Positions 32,708 through 34,786 of a DNA stretch of 34,786 nt are shown here, in pieces. Position numbers and translations under genes: made by a program. Each line of letters starts with the position of its first letter. Position 1 is the first letter of the stretch. Under the pieces are notes generated by a model. That model worked only from the letters and a program-made list of their open reading frames with translations. It ran no database searches and was not told where the DNA came from. This DNA comes from Faecalicoccus sp. (lineage in GTDB: Bacteria > Bacillota_I > Bacilli_A > Erysipelotrichales > Erysipelotrichaceae): contig JAGAWH010000069.1 of NCBI GenBank assembly GCA_017941505.1, positions 1 to 34,786 of the forward strand. Direction: 5' to 3'.

Positions 32708-34192
32708 ATGAGTTTCAAAAAAGGTTTTTTCTGGGGTGGAGCAACTGCTGCCAACCAGCATGAAGGTGGATGGAATGAAGGCGGACGCGGTCCGGCATTG
32801 ACTGACTATACGACCGGCGGAAGTGTTAAAGAAAGAAGAAAAGTTACATGGGAAGATGCGGAAGGTAAGATTCATGTAACCGATCAAATTCCGTTTGATG
32901 ATTCACTTCCTAAAGGTGCTGTTCGCTATGCAACAGCTCCGGGATACTTATATCCAAACCGTGAAGCTACGGATTTCTATCATCACTGGAAAGAAGATAT
33001 CGCTTTAATGGCTGAAATCGGCTTTAAAATGTTCCGTATGTCTATTTCCTGGTCACGTATTTATCCAACAGGAGAAGATGAAAAGCCAAATGCAGAGGGT
33101 GTTGAATTCTATCGCAATGTATTCAAAGAATTACGTGCTCATAATATTGAACCATTGGTAACAATTCATCATTTTGATACACCGCTTGCCTTAGTTGAAA
33201 AATACGGTGACTGGCAGGACCGCAAATACGTTGACTTATTCGTTAAGTATTGTGAAACTATCTTTACTGAATATAAGGGTTTAGTTAAATATTGGCTGAC
33301 ATTTAATGAAATCAACAATACATTAAGTGTAGCTGAATTCTTAGGTGATGCATTCACCGATGAAGATTATAAGAAACGTCTCCAGCATTTACATTATCAA
33401 TTTGTAGCCAGCGCAAAAGCTGTTAAATTAAGTCATTCCATTGATCCGGAAAACATGATCGGATGTATGATGTCTGGCGCTATTAACTATCCGCATACCG
33501 ATGATCCGGCAGATATCTTACTTTGTCTGCATAAGATGCAGGATAACTTCTTCTATTGCGGTGATGTACAGGTATTCGGTGAATATTCTCCATTCGCTAA
33601 GCGTATGTGGAATACCCATCATGTCAGCGGCTTGGATATTACCGATGAAGATCTGGCCATCTTAAAAGAAGGAACAGTGGATATGTTCACGTATTCCTAC
33701 TATATGACAAACGATGTTACGACTCATGAAGTTAAGGATCTGGCAGCAGGTAACTATGCAGCCGGTGTACGTAACCCTTACTTAACATACTCTGACTGGG
33801 GATGGGCATTAGATCCTACCGGAATGCAGTACTCCTTAGAAATGATTTATGACCGTTACCGTATTCCTTTGATGATTGTTGAAAATGGCTTAGGTGCATT
33901 TGATACGGTAGAAGACGGACAAGTTCACGATGATTATCGTATTGATTACTATATTCCGCATATCGAAGCTATGGGACGCGCTATTGATAACGGCGTTGAA
34001 TTAATCGGCTATACAACTTGGGGATGCGTGGATGTAGTATCTGCAGGAACCGGTGAAATGCGTAAGCGTTATGGATTCATCTATGTTGATAAACACGATG
34101 ATGGAACCGGCGATATGCACCGCTTCATTAAAGATTCCGGATACTGGTACAAGAAGGTTATCGCATCCAACGGCGAAGATCTCAGCAAATAA
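32708..34192 (+). CDS. 6-phospho-beta-glucosidase, GH1
   Basis: A 494-residue GH1 enzyme. Acid/base Glu201 is in LTFNEIN and nucleophile Glu392 in IVENGLG; other landmarks are FFWGGATAANQHEGG and FRMSISWSRIYPTGE. The C-terminal SAGTGEMRKRYGFIYVD matches the phosphate-binding Lys/Tyr segment of phospho-glucosidases, so the substrate is probably a 6-phospho-beta-glucoside such as cellobiose-6-P. The site AGAAAGGAGA precedes ATG 32708. Codon use is restricted, suggesting high expression. It fits with the PTS IIB upstream. Confidence 0.92.
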   Translation: MSFKKGFFWGGATAANQHEGGWNEGGRGPALTDYTTGGSVKERRKVTWEDAEGKIHVTDQIPFDDSLPKGAVRYATAPGYLYPNREATDFYHHWKEDIALMAEIGFKMFRMSISWSRIYPTGEDEKPNAEGVEFYRNVFKELRAHNIEPLVTIHHFDTPLALVEKYGDWQDRKYVDLFVKYCETIFTEYKGLVKYWLTFNEINNTLSVAEFLGDAFTDEDYKKRLQHLHYQFVASAKAVKLSHSIDPENMIGCMMSGAINYPHTDDPADILLCLHKMQDNFFYCGDVQVFGEYSPFAKRMWNTHHVSGLDITDEDLAILKEGTVDMFTYSYYMTNDVTTHEVKDLAAGNYAAGVRNPYLTYSDWGWALDPTGMQYSLEMIYDRYRIPLMIVENGLGAFDTVEDGQVHDDYRIDYYIPHIEAMGRAIDNGVELIGYTTWGCVDVVSAGTGEMRKRYGFIYVDKHDDGTGDMHRFIKDSGYWYKKVIASNGEDLSK

Positions 34193-34200
34193 GAATCTAT

Positions 34201-34226
34201 AAAAAACTCACTTCGGTGAGTTTTTT
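34201..34226 (+). terminator. Intrinsic terminator with TTCG loop
   Basis: CTCAC (34207-34211), TTCG tetraloop, GTGAG (34216-34220), extended by six A-T pairs (34201-34206 with 34221-34226) that form the U-run. Confidence 0.88.
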
Positions 34227-34276
34227 ATTTTCCTTAATCAATATATAATATGAGGTAGAGAAAAGAGGAATTAATA

Positions 34277-34786
34277 ATGGCAGAAGATATTCGCAATATG
34301 AAAGATACTTCCGGCATCAAGGAATTTAACACCCAGTTTGAAGGACCGGACTGTATTGTACTTGACAGTGGTTATTGTTCTATGGGACGCATGATCGGTT
34401 ATAAGGCATGTCAGATCGGAGGATATACCTATTATGATGCGACCGTTTTATTGGAACTGGTACCGCAATACGGCATCACAAAGGATGAGGTAGATGTATA
34501 TGAGAAAAAGCTTCGTGAGCGCTTATATACAAGAGAAGAGATGGAAGCGGATGAAGAATATCAAAAATTATCTAAGATTTTCGATGAGGCAGTAGATATT
34601 GCCTTATCCAAAGGTAAATGTTTGATTCATGACCGCATGGCCAAAGAAGAAATCATCGCTAAAGGACACAGCTGTGTAAGTGTTATGACATATGCGCAAG
34701 ACCTTCCGGCAAAGATCGTAAAGGCCAGAACATCTGTAATTTATGAAAATGTTGAAGATGATAATCTGGTTATTAAAGGAATTGAA
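34277..34786 (+). CDS. Cytidylate kinase-like protein, 3' partial
   Basis: Starts at ATG 34277 behind AGAGGAAT and runs off the window after 170 codons. IVLDSGYCSMGRMIGYKACQ followed by GGYTYYDATVLLEL lines up with the 'cytidylate kinase-like family' of Bacillota, which reads ISREFGSGGREIG...YYDKEL. The later part (GKCLIHDRMA, then VSVMTYAQDLPAKIVKA) also follows that fold (phosphate-loop, then R-x-A region). The P-loop is degenerate (no G-K-S/T), as in the family, so true CMP kinase activity is uncertain. TATAAT at 34244-34249 may be its -10 box. Confidence 0.75.
   Translation, partial: MAEDIRNMKDTSGIKEFNTQFEGPDCIVLDSGYCSMGRMIGYKACQIGGYTYYDATVLLELVPQYGITKDEVDVYEKKLRERLYTREEMEADEEYQKLSKIFDEAVDIALSKGKCLIHDRMAKEEIIAKGHSCVSVMTYAQDLPAKIVKARTSVIYENVEDDNLVIKGIE

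Overview
The window is low-GC Gram-positive DNA. Strong AGGAGG-type ribosome sites, U-tailed terminators, a canonical CcpA cre box and MsmEFGK/MalEFG-type sugar ABC systems all point to Bacillota. Gene content (maltodextrin and alpha-galactoside ABC loci, lone PTS IIB plus GH1, iron alcohol dehydrogenase, cytidylate kinase-like protein) resembles gut or oral fermenters of the Erysipelotrichia type, but no rRNA or marker gene settles the taxon.

Layout. (1) 1-3890: a visibly GC-richer block of small cytosolic or membrane proteins built from HEAT-like helical repeats and Cys2-type zinc ribbons, plus a DUF6273-like protein. It ends abruptly in a 21-codon zinc-ribbon stub that runs into a 5'-truncated ACT-domain gene (3891-4235), which looks like a recombination scar. 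(2) 4236-6761: a CPBP membrane protease on the minus strand, then a prolyl-tRNA editing protein coupled to an AzlC/AzlD branched-chain amino acid exporter. (3) 6760-16790: an alpha-galactoside locus. A divergent AraC-type regulator faces msmK-E-F-G and a GH36 alpha-galactosidase. Translationally coupled to the galactosidase are a cytoplasmic ParB-like/BMP fusion and a metallophosphoesterase. (4) 16849-21445: single genes: a membrane-anchored DnaQ-like exonuclease, an unknown acidic protein, an iron alcohol dehydrogenase, a GNAT acetyltransferase and a Gfo/Idh/MocA oxidoreductase. (5) 21446-32160: a maltodextrin operon. A well-formed promoter carries a cre box in its spacer and overlapping LacI-type half-sites just downstream. 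It drives lacI1, malK, malE, malF, malG, a lipoprotein alpha-amylase, a HAD hydrolase, a cytosolic GH13 glucosidase and a second, paralogous lacI. (6) 32161-34786: an orphan PTS IIB, a GH1 6-phospho-beta-glucosidase, and the start of a cytidylate kinase-like gene cut by the window edge.

How the parts work together. In the maltodextrin operon the surface amylase would trim alpha-glucans, MalEFG/K would import the products, and the cytosolic GH13 enzyme would cleave them. Two near-identical LacI DNA-binding domains and CcpA would set expression. The alpha-galactoside operon has the same logic with AraC-type control and GH36 hydrolysis. The least explained parts are the ParB-like/BMP fusion with its phosphoesterase, the HEAT/zinc-ribbon cluster, the membrane-tethered exonuclease, and two strong non-terminator hairpins inside the maltodextrin mRNA. 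No tRNA, rRNA, CRISPR array, insertion sequence or phage gene was seen.
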